Made by a program: the position numbers and the translations under genes | Notes under the pieces: model-generated | Database searches by the model: none | Told to the model about the DNA's origin: nothing | Seen by the model: the letters and a program-made list of their open reading frames with translations, nothing else | Assembly (NCBI RefSeq): GCF_025144335.1 | Contig: NZ_CP083539.1 | Coordinates: 2,667,501-2,731,500 of the forward strand | Length of the DNA stretch: 64,000 bases | Source of the DNA: Jannaschia sp. W003 | GTDB lineage: Bacteria; Pseudomonadota; Alphaproteobacteria; Rhodobacterales; Rhodobacteraceae | Direction of reading: 5' to 3' | Part shown: positions 35,884-46,140 of the stretch, one piece after another | Layout of the letters: the number at the start of each line of letters is the position of its first letter | How positions within the stretch are numbered: position 1 is the first letter of the stretch

Positions 35884-37206
35884 CTACTCCGCCGCATCCC
35901 GATGCGGCGCCCCCTCCCCATAGGGAACGTTCACGCCCCCATACCGCCGGACCCGCAGGTTGCACTGCTCGGCGTGCCCCACGAACCCCTCCAGCATCGA
36001 CAGGCGCGAGCCGTAGGCCCCGATCTCCGCCGCCGCCTCGTCCGACGTGATGCGCTGGTAGGAGTGCGTCTTGAGGAACTTGCCGACCCAAAGCCCGCCC
36101 GTGTAGCGCCCGGCCTTCTTGGTGGGCAGCGTGTGGTTGGTGCCGATCACCTTGTCGCCGTTGGCGACGTTGGTGCGGGGTCCGAGGAACATGGCGCCGT
36201 AGGCGGTCATGTGCTCGAGGTACCAGTCGTCGCGGTCGGTCATCACCTGCACGTGCTCCGAGGCGATGCGCTCTGCCTCGCGGAGCATCTCGTCGTGGTC
36301 CGCGCAGACGATCACCTCGCCGTAGTCGGCCCAGGCCTGGCGGGCGTGGGGCGTGGGGAGGATCGCGAGGATGCGCTCGACCTCGGCCAGCGTGGCCTCG
36401 GCCAGCCGGCGCGAGGTGGTCAGCAGCACGGCGGGGCTGTCGGGGCCGTGCTCCGCCTGGCCCAGCAGGTCGGTGGCGCACATCTCGGCGTCCACGGTCT
36501 CGTCGGCGATCACCAGCGTCTCGGTGGGGCCGGCGAAGAGGTCGATGCCGACGCGCCCGAAGAGCTGGCGCTTGGCCTCGGCCACGAAGGCGTTCCCGGG
36601 TCCGACCAGCATGTGGACGGGCTCGATGGTCTCCGTGCCCAGCGCCATGGCGCCCACGGCCTGAATGCCGCCGAGCATGTGGATCTCGTGCGCGCCGCCC
36701 ATGTGCATCGCCGCCACCACGGCCGCGTTCGGGCGCCCGTTCACCGCCGGCGAGCAGCCGACGATGCGCGGCACGCCGGCGACGGCGGCGGTGAGCACGC
36801 TCATGTGCGCCGAGGCGACCATGGGGAACTTGCCGCCGGGCACGTAGCAGCCGACCGACTGCACGGGGATGTTGCGGTGCCCGAGCACGATGCCGGGCAT
36901 GGTCTCGACCTCGATGTCGAGCATGCTGTCGCGCTGCGCCTGCGCGAAGCGGCGCACCTGCTTCTGGGCGAAGCGGATGTCGGCCAGCTCGCGCGGGGAG
37001 AGCTCGGCGATCAGCGCCTCGATCTCCGAGGCGGAGAGGCGGAAGCTCTCGGGGTCGTAGCGGTCGAAGCGCTGCGACATCTCGCGCACGGCAGCGTCGC
37101 CGCGGGCCTCGATGTCGGCGAGCGCCGCCTCCACGGAGGCGCGGACGCGGCGGTCGTCCTCGGCCCGGTCGGCGTCGGGACGCCCCCGCTTGAGATGGTC
37201 TGCCAT
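35884..37206 (-). CDS. HisD-family dehydrogenase, probably sulfopropanediol dehydrogenase (HpsN-like)
   Basis: A 440-residue member of the histidinol dehydrogenase family. It keeps metal and catalytic parts ([25 protein letters not shown]). However, the stretch [20 protein letters not shown] and the late EGFVGHAEQ differ from biosynthetic HisD and match what I recall of HpsN, which oxidises 2,3-dihydroxypropane-1-sulfonate to sulfolactate. There are no other his genes here. The nearby SDR and LacI regulator fit a catabolic role. A general annotation would be histidinol dehydrogenase; the HpsN call is inference. Start at the ATG at 37206. Confidence 0.82.
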   Translation of the reverse strand: MADHLKRGRPDADRAEDDRRVRASVEAALADIEARGDAAVREMSQRFDRYDPESFRLSASEIEALIAELSPRELADIRFAQKQVRRFAQAQRDSMLDIEVETMPGIVLGHRNIPVQSVGCYVPGGKFPMVASAHMSVLTAAVAGVPRIVGCSPAVNGRPNAAVVAAMHMGGAHEIHMLGGIQAVGAMALGTETIEPVHMLVGPGNAFVAEAKRQLFGRVGIDLFAGPTETLVIADETVDAEMCATDLLGQAEHGPDSPAVLLTTSRRLAEATLAEVERILAILPTPHARQAWADYGEVIVCADHDEMLREAERIASEHVQVMTDRDDWYLEHMTAYGAMFLGPRTNVANGDKVIGTNHTLPTKKAGRYTGGLWVGKFLKTHSYQRITSDEAAAEIGAYGSRLSMLEGFVGHAEQCNLRVRRYGGVNVPYGEGAPHRDAAE

Positions 37207-37287
37207 GGCGTCCCCCCGCGCTACTCAGGGCGAGGCTAGCCGCCGGGGCGGGGGCGCCTCAAGGGGCGATTGCAATCGTATGCAAGG

Positions 37288-38031
37288 CTAGCCCGCCCGC
37301 GCCACCACCTCGACCACGCTGCGACGGATCAGGGCGAGCTGGTCCGGCTCCGAGAAGCGGTGGTCGGCCCCCTTCACCAGCGTCAGCGCCATGTCCGGCC
37401 CCTCGGCATGGTCCAGGAGCCGCGTGGCCCAGAGGAGCGGCACGTCGGCGTCGGCGGTGCCCTGCAGCATCCGCACCGGCATCGGCAGCGCGAGGGGGCT
37501 CCGCAACACGAGGTGGCGGCGCCCGTCCTCGATCAGGGCGCGGGTGATGACGTAAGGCTCGCCGTAGTCCGAGGGGACGGCGACGCGCCCTTCGCGCGCC
37601 AGCGCGGCCCGCTGCGCCACGTCGAAGCCGGCCCAGTAGCCGTCCTCGGTGAAGTCGGGCGCGGCGGCGATCGTGACCAGCCCCGCGACCCGTTCTGGCA
37701 TCGCACGCGCGAGCAGGAGCGCGATCCAGCCGCCCATGGACGAGCCGACCAGCACCTGCGGCCCCTCGGTCGCCTCGTCGATCACGTGCGCCGCGTCGTC
37801 CCGCCAGCGCCCGATGGTGCCGTCCTCGAACGCGCCGCTGGAATCCCCGTGCCCGGAGTAGTCGAGACGCAGGAAGGCCCGCCCCTCGGCCCGCGCCCAG
37901 GCTTCCAGATCCGTTGCCTTGGTGCCGCCCATGTCGGACTTGAACCCGCCCAGGAACACCACGCCCGGCCCCTGCCCCGCGGTCGCCTCGTAGGCCAGCC
38001 GCGTCCCGTCCCGTTCAGTGTAGCGCACCAT
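37288..38031 (-). CDS. Alpha/beta hydrolase
   Basis: A 247-residue serine hydrolase. The nucleophile elbow is [10 protein letters not shown], the acid is likely in [12 protein letters not shown] and the histidine in [24 protein letters not shown] is a typical strand after the oxyanion region. I chose the ATG at 38031 with GGGAGGACGCGGCG upstream; the frame to 38436 crosses into the thrS region and is a shadow. The substrate is unknown, and it may be a carboxylesterase. Confidence 0.87.
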   Translation of the reverse strand: MVRYTERDGTRLAYEATAGQGPGVVFLGGFKSDMGGTKATDLEAWARAEGRAFLRLDYSGHGDSSGAFEDGTIGRWRDDAAHVIDEATEGPQVLVGSSMGGWIALLLARAMPERVAGLVTIAAAPDFTEDGYWAGFDVAQRAALAREGRVAVPSDYGEPYVITRALIEDGRRHLVLRSPLALPMPVRMLQGTADADVPLLWATRLLDHAEGPDMALTLVKGADHRFSEPDQLALIRRSVVEVVARAG

Positions 38032-38084
38032 CGCCGCGTCCTCCCGATCCCGGCCACCCTGCACGCGACCCGCGCGCGCACAAC

Positions 38085-38116
38085 CATCCTCATCCTGCCC
38101 CAAATACCTCCGCCGG
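38085..38116 (-). repeat. 3'-end composite repeat, partial copy C
   Basis: On the minus strand a CCTCCGGCGGAGG palindrome runs into GGTATTTGGGGCAGGATGAG, matching the tail of the composite repeat. The GGGGGCTCTGCCC left arm is not evident. Unlike the others, it lies upstream of a gene start (the hydrolase) and opposite thrS. Confidence 0.55.
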
Positions 38117-38245
38117 AGGCCGCCGCGGGGCGGGGCGGGGTGCTCCGGCCCGCGGCCCTCCCTTGCCAACCCCCGCGCCCGCGGCCATGACGCCTCCCGA
38201 ACCGCAACCGGGCGTTCCGTGGGCGCCGAAACGACGGAGGCAGAA

Positions 38246-40201
38246 ATGTCCCAGCCGATCACCCTCACCCTTCCCGACGGCGCCCGGCGCGAGGTGCCCG
38301 CGGGCACCACCGCGGGCGAGCTGGCGGCCTCGATCTCGAAGTCGCTCGGCAAGAAGGCGATCTCCGCCACCGTGGACGGGCAGCACTGGGATCTCCAGTG
38401 GCCGCTGGAGCGGGACGCGGCGATCGCGATCCACACCCTCGCCGACGATGCCCCCGCGCTGGAGCTGATCCGTCACGACTTCGCGCACGTCATGGCGCGC
38501 GCCGTGCAGTCGATCTGGCCCGACGTGAAGGTCACCATCGGCCCGGTGCGCGACCACGGCTGGTTCTACGACTTCGACCGTGAGGAGCCGTTCACCCCCG
38601 AGGACCTCGGGCAGATCGAGGCCGAGATGCGTCGCATCATAGCCGCGCGCGATCCCGTCCGAACCGAGGTCTGGGACCGCGACCGGGCGCGTTCTCACTA
38701 CGAGGCCGCGAACGAGCCCTTTAAGGTCGAGCTGATCGACCGCATCCCCGAGGGCGAGCCGCTCCGCATGTACTGGCACGGGGACTGGCAGGACCTCTGC
38801 CGCGGCCCGCACCTCCAGCACACCGGCCAGCTGCCCGCCGACGCCTTCAAGCTGACCCGCGTCTCGGCGGCCTACTGGCTGGGCGACAGCACCCGCCCGC
38901 AGCTCCAGCGCATCTACGGCGTGGCGTTCCGCACCAAGGACGAGCTCAAGCAGCACCTCCACTTCCTGGAGGAGGCCGAGAAACGCGACCACCGGCGGCT
39001 GGGCCGCGAGATGGACCTGTTCCACATGCAGGAGGAGGCGCCGGGCCAGGTGTTCTGGCACCCGAACGGCTGGACCATCTACACGACCTTGCAGGACTAC
39101 ATGCGCCGCAAGCAGCGCGCCGACGGCTACGTGGAGGTGAACACCCCCCAGGTCGTGGACCGCAAGCTGTGGGAGGCCTCGGGCCACTGGACCAAGTACC
39201 AGGAGCACATGTTCATCGTCGAGGTCGACGAGGAGCATGCTCGCGAGAAGGCGGTGAACGCGCTCAAGCCCATGAACTGCCCCTGCCACGTGCAGGTCTA
39301 CAACCATGGGCTCAAGTCGTACCGCGACCTGCCGCTGCGCATGGCCGAGTTCGGGTCGTGCTCGCGCTACGAGCCCTCGGGCGCGCTGCACGGCATCATG
39401 CGCGTGCGCGGCTTCACCCAGGACGACGCCCACATCTTCTGCACCGAGGCGCAGATCGAGGCGGAGTGCGCGAAGTTCATCGAGTTCCTGGCCTCGGTCT
39501 ATGCCGACCTCGGGTTCGAGACCTTCGAGATCGCCTTCGCCACCCGGCCCGAGGTGCGGGTCGGCACCGACGAGTCGTGGGACCACGTGGAGAACGCGCT
39601 GGAGTCCGCGATCCGCTCGACGGGCCGCACCTACCGCGTGGAGGAGGGCGACGGCGCGTTCTACGGACCGAAGCTGGACTTCTACCTCACCGACGCCATC
39701 GGCCGGGTCTGGCAGTGCGGCACCTTCCAGGTGGACCCGAACCTGCCCGAGCGGCTGGGTGCGACCTACGTGGCCGAGGACGGCGAGAAGCACCGCCCCT
39801 ACATGCTGCACCGCGCCTGCCTGGGCAGCTTCGAGCGGTTCATCGGCATCCTCGTCGAGAACTCCGCCGGAAAGCTGCCCTTCTGGCTGGCGCCGCGGCA
39901 GGTGGTGGTGGCCTCGATCGTGTCCGAGGCCGACGACTACGTGCGCGAGGTCGTGGCCGCTCTGCAGGCCGCGGGCGTGCGGGCCGAAGCCGACGTTCGC
40001 AACGAGAAGATCAACTACAAGGTGCGCGAGCACTCCGTGGGCAAGGTGCCCGCGATCCTCGCCATCGGCCGGCAGGAAGTCGAGGACCGCACCGCGACGC
40101 TGCGGCGCCTCGGCGAGAAGCGCACCGAGGTGCTGAGCCTCGACGAGGTGGCCGCCCGCCTCGGGGCCGAGGCGACGCCACCCGATCTCCTGCCGGGCTG
40201 A
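38246..40201 (+). CDS. thrS: Threonine--tRNA ligase
   Basis: Charges tRNA-Thr; 651 residues. Domains in order: TGS (about 1-65), editing domain with the [18 protein letters not shown] helix and [11 protein letters not shown], class II catalytic core ([72 protein letters not shown]) and anticodon-binding domain at the end. The ATG at 38246 follows GACGGAGGCAGAA. A stem-loop follows the stop. It stands alone in orientation. Confidence 0.97.
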   Translation: MSQPITLTLPDGARREVPAGTTAGELAASISKSLGKKAISATVDGQHWDLQWPLERDAAIAIHTLADDAPALELIRHDFAHVMARAVQSIWPDVKVTIGPVRDHGWFYDFDREEPFTPEDLGQIEAEMRRIIAARDPVRTEVWDRDRARSHYEAANEPFKVELIDRIPEGEPLRMYWHGDWQDLCRGPHLQHTGQLPADAFKLTRVSAAYWLGDSTRPQLQRIYGVAFRTKDELKQHLHFLEEAEKRDHRRLGREMDLFHMQEEAPGQVFWHPNGWTIYTTLQDYMRRKQRADGYVEVNTPQVVDRKLWEASGHWTKYQEHMFIVEVDEEHAREKAVNALKPMNCPCHVQVYNHGLKSYRDLPLRMAEFGSCSRYEPSGALHGIMRVRGFTQDDAHIFCTEAQIEAECAKFIEFLASVYADLGFETFEIAFATRPEVRVGTDESWDHVENALESAIRSTGRTYRVEEGDGAFYGPKLDFYLTDAIGRVWQCGTFQVDPNLPERLGATYVAEDGEKHRPYMLHRACLGSFERFIGILVENSAGKLPFWLAPRQVVVASIVSEADDYVREVVAALQAAGVRAEADVRNEKINYKVREHSVGKVPAILAIGRQEVEDRTATLRRLGEKRTEVLSLDEVAARLGAEATPPDLLPG

Positions 40202-40225
40202 GGGACGCGGACACGTCTGCGCGAG

Positions 40226-40254
40226 CGATCCGGGGGCATGCGCGTCCCGGATCG
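40226..40254 (+). terminator. Stem-loop after thrS
   Basis: CGATCCGGG (40226-40234) pairs perfectly with CCCGGATCG (40246-40254) around an 11-base loop, about 25 bases after the thrS stop. No T-run follows. Confidence 0.5.
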
Positions 40255-40447
40255 CCGGCGCCGATCCGGCGTGGAGGACGGGCGCCCCCGGAAATCGGGC
40301 CGCAAATGGCCCCCGCCATGCCCAGATCGCGACACAATCCCGCGCCATACCGGTCGATAAGGCAGCGGTGCGGAAACGAGGTCGACTCTCTCCTCCCCCC
40401 CACGGTCCCCCGGATCCGACCCGCTGCCCTCTCTCCCGAAGATGGCC

Positions 40448-40471
40448 GGCCCGCCCCCTCCCAGGCGGGCC
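40448..40471 (+). terminator. GC-rich hairpin before the SOUL gene
   Basis: GGCCCGCC (40448-40455) pairs perfectly with GGCGGGCC (40464-40471), followed shortly by CCCTTT. It is a second terminator candidate for thrS or a leader element of the downstream gene. Confidence 0.5.
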
Positions 40472-40535
40472 GCGCCCTTTGCGGAAGGAACCACCAGCCA
40501 CCGTCGCGCGCTGCCCCTGCAACAGGAGGCACCCG

Positions 40536-41147
40536 ATGCAGCTCACCACCGCGCTATCCCAGATCGCCGAGCTCGGCCTCGCGATCGTCGCACCCTCGGT
40601 GGCCCGTTCGCGCACCGAGCAGCCGCACTACACGCCGGAGCGGGCGGACCCGCCGTTCGAGCTGAGGCACTACGACCCGCAGGTAGTGGCCGAGGTCACC
40701 GGAACCGGCGACCGTGAGGGCACCGCCGACGACCTCTTCCCGGTGCTCGCCGACTACATCTTCGCCACGCACCGCGACGGCCCCGACATCGAGATGACCA
40801 CGCCCGTGGAGCAGGCCCCCGTGACCCTGACCCGCACCGGCGACGCCCTGAGCGCGGCGGCCTACACGCTGCGCTTCACCATGCCCTCGCGCTGGACGCT
40901 CGACACCCTGCCCGACCCGGACGACGACCGCGTGCGCCTGCGCGCCATCGGGCCGCGGCGCATGGCGGTGCTGCCCTTCAACGGCCGGGCCGAGACGGAG
41001 CTGCTGCGCGACAAGGAGGCCGAGCTGCGCCGCTGGATCGAGGCCGAGGCCCTCGTGCCCCGCGGGCCGGCAGAGTTCGCCTACTACGACCCGCCGGTTA
41101 CGCCGGGGCCGTGGAAGCTCAACGAGGTGCGCGTCGAGGTGGAGTGA
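40536..41147 (+). CDS. SOUL-family heme-binding protein
   Basis: A 203-residue protein of the SOUL/HEBP family. The segment PPFELRHYDPQVVAEVT, IEMTTPVEQAP, YTLRFTMPSRWTLDTLPDP and AVLPFNGRA match the family, and WKLNEVRVEVE is the usual end. A hydrophobic N-terminal helix may be a membrane anchor or signal. The ATG at 40536 follows AACAGGAGGCACCCG. It probably binds or buffers heme; physiological role unknown. Confidence 0.9.
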   Translation: MQLTTALSQIAELGLAIVAPSVARSRTEQPHYTPERADPPFELRHYDPQVVAEVTGTGDREGTADDLFPVLADYIFATHRDGPDIEMTTPVEQAPVTLTRTGDALSAAAYTLRFTMPSRWTLDTLPDPDDDRVRLRAIGPRRMAVLPFNGRAETELLRDKEAELRRWIEAEALVPRGPAEFAYYDPPVTPGPWKLNEVRVEVE

Positions 41148-41170
41148 GGCGTCGGCCGTCGATCGGCTCG

Positions 41171-41827
41171 TCAGCCGTCGATCGACTCGATCAGCTCCGG
41201 ACCCTCGACCCGGTTCGAGTTCACGCGCGTGTCCACGCGGTGGCGCAGCAGCCGCCCCTCGGGCGCCGCGCGCATCAGGGGCGCCGCCTTGCCCTCCGCC
41301 TCGCCCAGCCACAGCGGCCAGTCCTCGGGCGCCAGCGTCACCGGCTCGCGGTGGTGGATCGCCTCCATCGACGGGCCGGCGGCGCAGGACACGATGGCGC
41401 AGGTCGCGCCCAGCTCGCCCCAGTCCTGCCAGATGCCCGCGAAGGCCAGCAGCCCATCATCGGCGGGGTGGAAGTACCACGGCAGCCGCGCGTCGTCCTC
41501 GTCCTTGGTCCACTCGTAGAAGCCCGTGGCGGGCAGGAGGCAGCGGCGCTGGCGCGCGGCGTCCCGGAACGCGGGTTTGGTGGCGACCGTCTCGGCGCGG
41601 GCGTTGATGAGCAGCGGGCCCCCGTTCGGCTTCTCGTACCAGTGCGGCACGAAGCCCCAGCGCATGGACACCATGCGCCGCTGACCCTCGCCCGCGACCA
41701 CGGCGGGCACCTGCGTGGTGGGGCAGACGTTCCAGCGCGGGCCGTCGGGCAGGTCGTTGGCGGGCGCGGCCTCGAACACCCGCGCCATCTCGGCGGCCGG
41801 CAGGGCGAGCACGAAGCGGCCGCACAT
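41171..41827 (-). CDS. SRAP-domain protein (HMCES/YedK type)
   Basis: A 218-residue protein that in characterised relatives forms a covalent crosslink with abasic sites in single-stranded DNA. The N-terminal Met-Cys (MCGRFVLA) supplies the Cys2 nucleophile. WNVCPTTQVPAVV, NARAETVATKPAFR, PATGFYEWTK (catalytic Glu) and IHHREPVTLAPEDW (His) follow. It starts three bases after the sensor-kinase stop, so the two are probably one transcript. A regulatory link to DNA damage was not found as a LexA-type box here. Confidence 0.93.
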   Translation of the reverse strand: MCGRFVLALPAAEMARVFEAAPANDLPDGPRWNVCPTTQVPAVVAGEGQRRMVSMRWGFVPHWYEKPNGGPLLINARAETVATKPAFRDAARQRRCLLPATGFYEWTKDEDDARLPWYFHPADDGLLAFAGIWQDWGELGATCAIVSCAAGPSMEAIHHREPVTLAPEDWPLWLGEAEGKAAPLMRAAPEGRLLRHRVDTRVNSNRVEGPELIESIDG

Positions 41828-41830
41828 CGC

Positions 41831-42928
41831 CTAGTCCGCCTCGAAGACGACGATGCCGCGCCAGCCGGTCTCGCCGGGGCCGATGTCGAGCGCGCCGCCG
41901 AGCTGCGCCGCCGAGGCGCGCGCGATCCGGAGCCCCAGCCCCGAGCCGGCGGTCCCGCCCCCCGCTGCGCCGACGCCATCGTCGGCGCAGCGAACGGCGT
42001 AGCCCCGCCCCGCCTCGCGCCGTCCGGTTATGCGGATCTCGCCCGCGCGGTCGCCCGGAAAGCCGTGCTTGCAGGCGTTCGACGCCAGCTCGTTCACGAG
42101 CACGCCCAGCGCCGAGGCGCGCCGCGACTCGAGCACGAGGGGGTCGAACGCGGCGTGGAGCCGGACGCCCTCGGGCGCGATGGCCTGCAGATGCTGCACC
42201 ACCCGCCCGAGGTAGTCGGGGACGTCGACCGCTGCCTCGCCCACCCCGTCGGTTCGGCTGTAGAGCTCGGAATGCAGCTCCACCATCACCTGGATGCGCC
42301 GCTCCACAGCCTCCAGCGCATCGCGCGTCTCCTCGTGCTCGGCGCCGCGCGCCGCCATGTGGGTGAGCACGGCCACGTTGGCGAGGTTGTTCTTGACCCG
42401 GTGGTCCACCTCGCGCCTGAGCATGTCCTGCTGGCGCAGCGCCTCGTGCAGCAGCAGTCGCTGCATCACCTGCTCGGCCAGCACCTGCAGCGCGCGCCGC
42501 TGCTTGGCGTCGAGCCGCCGTGGCACGCGGTCGAGCACGCAGAGCGAACCCAGCGCGATGTTCGCGGGCGTGACGATCGGCGCGCCTGCGTAGAACAGCA
42601 GCGGGTCGTCCAGATCGGTGACGAGCGGGTTGTCGGCGGTGCGGACGTCGCGGCGCATGTCCTCGATCTCGAACACGTCGCGCTGGAGGATGGCGTGGCT
42701 GCAGACCGACGAGTCGAGGTCCGTGCTGCTGGCGTCCAGCCCGCAGCGGGCCTCGAAGCTCTGCTCCTCCTCGCGCACGATGGAGACCAGCGCGATGGGG
42801 CATTCGCAGATCTGCGCGGCCAGCTCGACGATGCCCTGGAAGTCGTCCTCGAAGCGCTGCTCGCCCAGGTCGAAATGCTCGATCGCCGCGAGGCGGAGCG
42901 ACTGGTCGGACGGTATCGGCGCGCGCAT
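41831..42928 (-). CDS. GAF-domain sensor histidine kinase, HisKA_2 type
   Basis: A 365-residue soluble sensor kinase. An N-terminal GAF domain (about residues 25-165; CPIALVSIVREEEQSFEARCG, CSHAILQRDVFEIEDM) is followed by the phosphoacceptor DHRVKNNLANVAVLTHMAA and an ATPase domain with VNELASNACKHGF, DDGVG and GSGLGLRIA. This is the HWE/HisKA_2 class linked to general stress or light responses in alphaproteobacteria. No membrane span is seen. Its partner regulator is not adjacent. It is upstream of the SRAP gene. Confidence 0.9.
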   Translation of the reverse strand: MRAPIPSDQSLRLAAIEHFDLGEQRFEDDFQGIVELAAQICECPIALVSIVREEEQSFEARCGLDASSTDLDSSVCSHAILQRDVFEIEDMRRDVRTADNPLVTDLDDPLLFYAGAPIVTPANIALGSLCVLDRVPRRLDAKQRRALQVLAEQVMQRLLLHEALRQQDMLRREVDHRVKNNLANVAVLTHMAARGAEHEETRDALEAVERRIQVMVELHSELYSRTDGVGEAAVDVPDYLGRVVQHLQAIAPEGVRLHAAFDPLVLESRRASALGVLVNELASNACKHGFPGDRAGEIRITGRREAGRGYAVRCADDGVGAAGGGTAGSGLGLRIARASAAQLGGALDIGPGETGWRGIVVFEAD

Positions 42929-43094
42929 CGAATGCCCCCTAAATCCCCCGGCGCGGCCAACGCGGGCCCGCGCTCCGTCCGGTCCGGCGTGCCGGACAGG
43001 CAGGGACGTCCGCCGCGAACGGTCCGCTCCGGGAGGGACGGGCCGGGTAGCACGGCCGGCGCCGGAGCGCCAGCCGCGGGGATCCCGCGAGGGA

Positions 43095-44657
43095 TCAGTT
43101 CGCCGCGATGCGGCCGTCGGTGTAGGGCTCGAACTCGGCGCCCTGCGCGGCTAGGTACTCCGCGGTCACGTCGGCGAGATCGGGGCCGTAGTCGTAGGCG
43201 TCGGCCGCGTCCACGAACATGGCGTAGCCATCGCCGCCGTTGCGCACGTAGTTGTTGGACACCACGCCGTAGGTCGCGGACTCGTCCAGCGGCTCGCCGC
43301 CGATCATGACCTCGGTGATCCGGCTGCCCGGCTCGGCCGTGGCATCGAAGCTGTAGGTCATGCCGGCGACCTGCGCGAAGCGGCCCGCGCCCTCCTCGAC
43401 CTGGCTCACGCCGTTCTCGAGGGCGGCCTTCAGCGTCGCGCCGTCCACGCGGAAGGTCGACAGCGTGTTCTGGAACGGCAGCACCGTCAGCACCTCGCCC
43501 ATGGTCACCTCGCCCGCGTCGATCGAAGCGCGGATGCCGCCGCCGTTCTGGATGGCCACGTCGATGCCCTGGTCCCGCACCCGGTCCAGCATGGCGTCGG
43601 CGATCAGCGAGCCCATCTCGCACTCCTGCGCGCGGCAGAACTCGCGGTCGCCGCCGATCGGCGCGGCGGTGGTCGCCACCACCCGGTTGCGGATCTCCTC
43701 GAGCGGCTCGGCCAGCTCCCGGATGCGCGTGACCGTGGCCTCGTCCTCGGCGACGGCCGCGTCGATCAGCAGCGGCTGGCCCGCGGCCTCCACCACGTTG
43801 CCATCGTCGTCGAAGCGCACGTTCAGCTCGCCCAGGAACTTCCCGTAGGCGTAGGCCTGCACGATGGCGGTGTCGCCCACCATGGTCGGGTACGGGCCTT
43901 CCGCGCCCTCCATGTCGCCGAGCAGGGTGTTGGTGTGCCCGCCCACGATCACGTCCACGCCGGTGGTGTTCTCGGCCACGGTCTTGTCGGTCTCGTAGCC
44001 CGAGTGGCTAAGCACCACGATCTTGTTCACGCCCTCCTCCGCGAGGCGGTCAACCTCGGCCTGCACGGCCTCGGACGGGTCGGAGAAGGTGACGTTCGGG
44101 CCGGGCGAGGCCAGCTCGTCGGTGTCCTGGGGCGTCAGGCCGATCAGGCCGACCTTCTCGCCGCCCACCTCGACCACGGTCGACTTCTCGATCACGTCCG
44201 AGAGCAGCGGCTCGTTGGTGACGTCGCCGTTCGACATCAGGATCGGGAACTCGATGGTCTCGGCGAACTCGCGCAGCACCTCGGGGCCGTCGTCGAACTC
44301 GTGGTTTCCCACGGTCATCGCGTCGTAGCCGAGCATGTTCATCATCTCGGCCGACATGGCGCCCTTGTACTGGGTGTAGAACAGCGTGCCCTGGAACTGG
44401 TCGCCGCCGTCCACGAGCAGCACGTTCTCGCCCGCGCGCGCCTTGGCGTCGCGCACCGCGTTCACGAGGCGCGCGGTGCCGCCGAAGCACTCGCCGGCCT
44501 CGTTGTCCTCGGCGGCGCAGGGGCCGTCGTACTTCGAGATCGGCTCGAAGCGGGCGTGGAAGTCGTTGGTGTGCAGGATCGTCATCGCGAACTCGGCCTG
44601 CGCCATGCCGGCCGAGAGCGCGAGCAGCGCCGCGGTGGAGGAGAGAAGTCTGGTCAT
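43095..44657 (-). CDS. Periplasmic 5'-nucleotidase / metallophosphatase (UshA-like)
   Basis: A 520-residue exported enzyme with a signal peptide (LLSSTAALLALSAGMAQAEF). The metallophosphatase motifs are ILHTNDFHARF, LVDGGDQFQG, VGNHEFDDG, VVLSHSGYETD and VGGHTN. The C-terminal nucleotide-binding domain has NGGGIRASIDAGEVT and SNNYVRNGGDGYAMF. It likely strips phosphate from nucleotides in the periplasm for salvage. The DNA stem GATCCC-GCGA-GGGATC overlaps its stop. It stands alone. Confidence 0.93.
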   Translation of the reverse strand: MTRLLSSTAALLALSAGMAQAEFAMTILHTNDFHARFEPISKYDGPCAAEDNEAGECFGGTARLVNAVRDAKARAGENVLLVDGGDQFQGTLFYTQYKGAMSAEMMNMLGYDAMTVGNHEFDDGPEVLREFAETIEFPILMSNGDVTNEPLLSDVIEKSTVVEVGGEKVGLIGLTPQDTDELASPGPNVTFSDPSEAVQAEVDRLAEEGVNKIVVLSHSGYETDKTVAENTTGVDVIVGGHTNTLLGDMEGAEGPYPTMVGDTAIVQAYAYGKFLGELNVRFDDDGNVVEAAGQPLLIDAAVAEDEATVTRIRELAEPLEEIRNRVVATTAAPIGGDREFCRAQECEMGSLIADAMLDRVRDQGIDVAIQNGGGIRASIDAGEVTMGEVLTVLPFQNTLSTFRVDGATLKAALENGVSQVEEGAGRFAQVAGMTYSFDATAEPGSRITEVMIGGEPLDESATYGVVSNNYVRNGGDGYAMFVDAADAYDYGPDLADVTAEYLAAQGAEFEPYTDGRIAAN

Positions 44658-44761
44658 CGTGGGACCCCCTTGTTGATGGCGGGACCGTGCGACGGCGCGC
44701 GGCGAAGGGCAAGCGGCTCGGCGCTTGACGCGGCCCCCGCCCCGCGGGCATGGCCGCCCCC

Positions 44762-45097
44762 ATGATCTACAAGATTTTCCGCACCCCCGAGTGGGACGCC
44801 CTGCGGGCCGACGGCACCACCCTCGGGGCGGCCGTGGACCGGGCCGACGGCTTCATCCACTTCTCAACAGCCGCCCAGGCGCCCGAGACCGCGCGGCGCC
44901 ACTTCGCGGACGTGGAAGGCCTCTGGCTGGTGGCCTGCGAGGAGGCGGCCCTCGGCCCCAACCTGCGCTGGGAGCCGTCGCGCGGGGGCGAGGACTTCCC
45001 CCACCTCTACGCGCCGCTGCGCCGCGACCAGGTCGCCTGGGCGCAACCGCTTCCGCTGGTGGACGGCGAGCACCAGTTCCCTGCCGGCCTCGCATGA
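44762..45097 (+). CDS. DUF952 family protein
   Basis: A 111-residue protein of the DUF952 family. [30 protein letters not shown] and [15 protein letters not shown] are characteristic. I favour the ATG at 44762 because relatives begin with MIYKI; an ATG four codons earlier is also possible and neither has a clear ribosome binding site. It overlaps pyrD by four bases (ATGA), indicating co-translation. Function unknown. Confidence 0.9.
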   Translation: MIYKIFRTPEWDALRADGTTLGAAVDRADGFIHFSTAAQAPETARRHFADVEGLWLVACEEAALGPNLRWEPSRGGEDFPHLYAPLRRDQVAWAQPLPLVDGEHQFPAGLA

Positions 45098-46140
45098 TCG
45101 AGCGCCTTGGCCTTGCCGCCCTCCACCGGCTCGACCCGGAGCGGGCGCACGGGGCGGCGCTCGCGGCCCTGCGGGCGGGGCTGGGACCGCGCGGGGGGCC
45201 GGAGACGTCGCCGCGCCTCGCCACCACGCTCGCGGGTCTCGCGCTGGCGAACCCGGTGGGGCTGGCGGCGGGCTTCGACAAGAACGCAGTCGCCCTCGGA
45301 CCCCTCGCCCGCGCCGGCTTCGGCTGGCTCGAGGTCGGGGCGGCCACGCCCCTGCCCCAACCCGGCAACCCCCGCCCGCGGCTGTTCCGCCTCGCCGAGG
45401 ACCGCGCGGCGATCAACCGCTTCGGGTTCAACAACGACGGGATGGAGGCCATCGCCGCCCGGCTGGCGGCGCGCCCCCGCGGCGGCGTGCCGGTGGGCCT
45501 GAACCTCGGCGCCAACAAGGCTAGCGCCGACCGTGCCGGGGACTACGCGCGCGTGCTGAGCCGTTGCGGCCCGCACGTCGACTTCGCGACCGTGAACGTC
45601 TCCTCGCCCAACACCGAATCGCTGCGCGACCTGCAGGGGCCGGAAGCCCTGCGCGCGCTGCTGGCGGGCGTGCTGACCGCCCGCGCGGCCCTCGCCCGCC
45701 CGATCCCGGTGTTCCTGAAGATCGCGCCCGACCTCTCCGACGCCGAGCTGGAGGCGCTGGCCGAGGCGGCCGGGAGCGTCGACGCCGTGATCGCCACCAA
45801 CACCACGCTCGCCCGCGACGGCCTGAGGTCGCCTCACGGCGCCGAAGCCGGCGGCCTGTCGGGCGCGCCCCTGTTCCGGCGCTCGACGCAGGTGCTGGCG
45901 CGGCTCTCGACCCTGATGCCCGGCATGCCCCTCGTGGGCGTGGGCGGCGTGGGGTCGGCCGAGGACGCCCTCGCCAAGATCCGCGCCGGCGCCGCGGCGG
46001 TGCAGCTTTACACCGCGCTGGTCTACGAGGGCCCGGGGCTGGCCGGCCGCATCGCCCGGAGGCTGGACGCCCTGCTGGCGCGCGACGGCTTCGCCTCGGT
46101 GGCCGAGGCGGTCGGCACCGATCGCGACCGCTGGCTCTAG
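45094..46140 (+). CDS. pyrD: Dihydroorotate dehydrogenase (quinone), class 2
   Basis: Oxidises dihydroorotate to orotate at the membrane, passing electrons to quinone; 348 residues. The N-terminal helices before [15 protein letters not shown] identify class 2. [12 protein letters not shown] holds the catalytic serine, with [19 protein letters not shown] and [11 protein letters not shown] around the FMN site. Its start overlaps the DUF952 stop, and its own stop overlaps that of the convergent DUF2726 gene. Confidence 0.96.
   Translation: MIERLGLAALHRLDPERAHGAALAALRAGLGPRGGPETSPRLATTLAGLALANPVGLAAGFDKNAVALGPLARAGFGWLEVGAATPLPQPGNPRPRLFRLAEDRAAINRFGFNNDGMEAIAARLAARPRGGVPVGLNLGANKASADRAGDYARVLSRCGPHVDFATVNVSSPNTESLRDLQGPEALRALLAGVLTARAALARPIPVFLKIAPDLSDAELEALAEAAGSVDAVIATNTTLARDGLRSPHGAEAGGLSGAPLFRRSTQVLARLSTLMPGMPLVGVGGVGSAEDALAKIRAGAAAVQLYTALVYEGPGLAGRIARRLDALLARDGFASVAEAVGTDRDRWL

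Larger units (their letters stand above)
40202..40535. other. 334-base gap between thrS and the SOUL gene
   Basis: No gene is supported. It contains two stem-loops (40226-40254 and 40448-40471) and presumably the promoter of the SOUL-family gene. Confidence 0.6.

Noticed and set aside
35884..37206. Histidine biosynthesis role for the HisD homologue
   Set aside because: No his genes are nearby, and the C-terminal sequence differs from biosynthetic HisD; a catabolic HpsN-like role is more likely.
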